This document shows positions 63,137 to 64,000 of a stretch of 64,000 bases of DNA, one piece after another. The stretch comes from DATBLE01 sp963808815 (GTDB taxonomy: Bacteria; Actinomycetota; Thermoleophilia; Gaiellales; Gaiellaceae). The translations under genes were made by a program, and so were the position numbers. Every line of letters begins with the position of its first letter. Within the stretch, counting starts at the first letter, position 1. The notes below the pieces were generated by a model. It searched no databases. It was not told the DNA's origin and worked only from the letters and a program-made list of their open reading frames with translations. The stretch is from the NCBI GenBank assembly GCA_963808815.1, contig CAWEGI010000004.1, forward strand, positions 109,527 to 173,526, written 5' to 3'.

Positions 63137-64000
63137 GGAGGGCGCCCGGATCGCGATCGAGGAGGTCGAGGAGGCCGAGGCGATCCTGGACCAGCGGCCG
63201 CCGAAGGTGGAGGGGGCGCTCGGCGAGGGCCGGGGCAGCGGACGCGTGAGCAACTGGGTCACGACCGGGCTGGCGGCACCGGGGCTGCTCTACATCGGCT
63301 TCTACCTGCTGGCTCCGCTCGTCGTGATCGTGCTGGTCAGCTTCTGGACGCGGAGCGATGCGGCCGGCGGCTTCGACCGGATCTGGACGACCGCAAACTA
63401 CTCGGAACTCTTCAACGACTCGACCTACTGGAAGAACATGCTGACGACGTTCGAGACGTCGTTGATCGCCGTCGCGGCGTGTCTCGTCCTCGGCTTCCCG
63501 GTCGCGTACTTCCTGGCGCTCAAGGTGGAGAGCCTGCGCTGGCAGATCGTGCTCTTCATCGTCGCGCTGGCGCCGTTCTGGACGAGCTTCCTCACGCGCG
63601 CAATCGCCTGGACCTTCCCGCTGATGGGCAGCGAGGGGGCACTCAACCAGCTGTTACTCAAGCTGCACCTGATCTCGGCGCCGGTGTCGGAGTTCGGGTT
63701 CTCGCTCCTGTCGGTGCGGCTCGCGATGATCCAGCTCTACATCCTGTTCATGATCACGCCGCTCTTCTTCTCGCTGGCCCAGGTCGACCGGTCGGCGATC
63801 GAGGCGGCGCGCGACCTCGGCGGCAACTGGTGGCGGACGTTCCGCGAGGTGATCCTGCCGCAGACGATGCCCGGCATCGTCATCGGCTCGATCTTCATCT
63901 TCGTGCTGACGATGGGCGACTACGGCACGGTGAACACGATCGGCGGCGGGAACATCACCTCGGTCGGGACGATCGTCAAGTCCAGGGTGGACATCCCTGA
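63114..64000 (+). CDS. ABC importer permease (PotB-like), 3'-partial
   Basis: The first 295 residues of a binding-protein-dependent permease that continues past the window. An acidic 45-residue N region is followed by a first span (GLLYIGFYLLAPLVVIVLV) and at least five in total. The cytoplasmic EAA loop SAIEAARDLGGNWWRTFREV, which contacts the ATPase, is present. ATG 63114 has AAGGAGGAGG directly before it and lies inside the ATPase gene end. Upstream GTG 63246 is an alternative that would remove the acidic N region. Confidence 0.87.
   Translation, partial: MSSSSTPEEGARIAIEEVEEAEAILDQRPPKVEGALGEGRGSGRVSNWVTTGLAAPGLLYIGFYLLAPLVVIVLVSFWTRSDAAGGFDRIWTTANYSELFNDSTYWKNMLTTFETSLIAVAACLVLGFPVAYFLALKVESLRWQIVLFIVALAPFWTSFLTRAIAWTFPLMGSEGALNQLLLKLHLISAPVSEFGFSLLSVRLAMIQLYILFMITPLFFSLAQVDRSAIEAARDLGGNWWRTFREVILPQTMPGIVIGSIFIFVLTMGDYGTVNTIGGGNITSVGTIVKSRVDIP

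Overview
The window is very GC-rich, dense bacterial DNA. Genes are tightly packed, often with 4-bp ATGA or GTGA overlaps, and many start with GTG. The gene content points to a high-GC actinobacterium: coenzyme F420 biosynthesis with a fused FbiC-type FO synthase, F420-linked oxidoreductases, TTGACA-type promoters placed 6-10 nt before start codons (leaderless transcripts), and class III cyclase and GAF-rich signalling. A deep-branching class such as Thermoleophilia fits, but that is an inference from gene style and not a phylogeny. Roughly forty single-base frame breaks fall inside well conserved genes, including hemE, hemH, fbiC and leuC. They look like consensus errors of a draft or metagenomic assembly, so I annotate those genes over their full span rather than as pseudogenes.

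Layout. (1) 1-16245 is a cell-surface polysaccharide locus. It holds an operon of three family-4 and one family-2 glycosyltransferases plus a methyltransferase, a secreted protein, a GT-C-type membrane glycosyltransferase, a WecA-type phosphoglycosyl transferase fused to a FlaA1-like half, further methyltransferases, and a Wzm/Wzt ABC exporter whose two genes are separated by hemE-hemH and two opposite-strand genes. (2) 16220-24738 holds a PolX-type protein with a ruined polymerase site and a phosphorelay operon: Hpt, receiver-cyclase, and a giant hybrid kinase with seven GAF domains. (3) 24812-33949 holds the F420 genes cofD, cofE, cofC and fbiC with an F420-type LLM oxidoreductase and an F420-type split-barrel enzyme, interrupted by a GAF-GGDEF protein and a macrodomain protein. 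(4) 33928-43764 is mixed metabolism: amidase, 2-hydroxyacid dehydrogenase, flavin split-barrel protein, a second GT-C protein, class III aminotransferase divergent from methylmalonate-semialdehyde dehydrogenase, ArsR regulator with SRPBCC partner, MOSC protein and a coiled-coil protein.

(5) 43837-64000 looks like one catabolic island. A GntR/FCD regulator precedes a CaiB-type CoA transferase, an HMG-CoA-lyase-like enzyme, HyuA and HyuB (ATP-dependent hydantoinase family), an N-carbamoylsarcosine-amidase-like hydrolase, an aconitase-type hydro-lyase pair (LeuC/LeuD-like) and a DUF3891 protein. A converging pair encodes a cyclase-family hydrolase and a creatininase-family hydrolase. Next come an alpha/beta hydrolase, an NCS1 permease, a FadH/TMADH-type flavoenzyme, a cysteine-dioxygenase-like cupin and a PotD/PotA/PotB-type ABC importer that runs off the window. 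Together they suggest uptake and ring opening of a cyclic amide (hydantoin-, creatinine- or lactam-like), release of the amine or carbamoyl group, and CoA-dependent cleavage of the carbon skeleton. This is the best candidate for an undescribed system here; its substrate cannot be settled from sequence alone.
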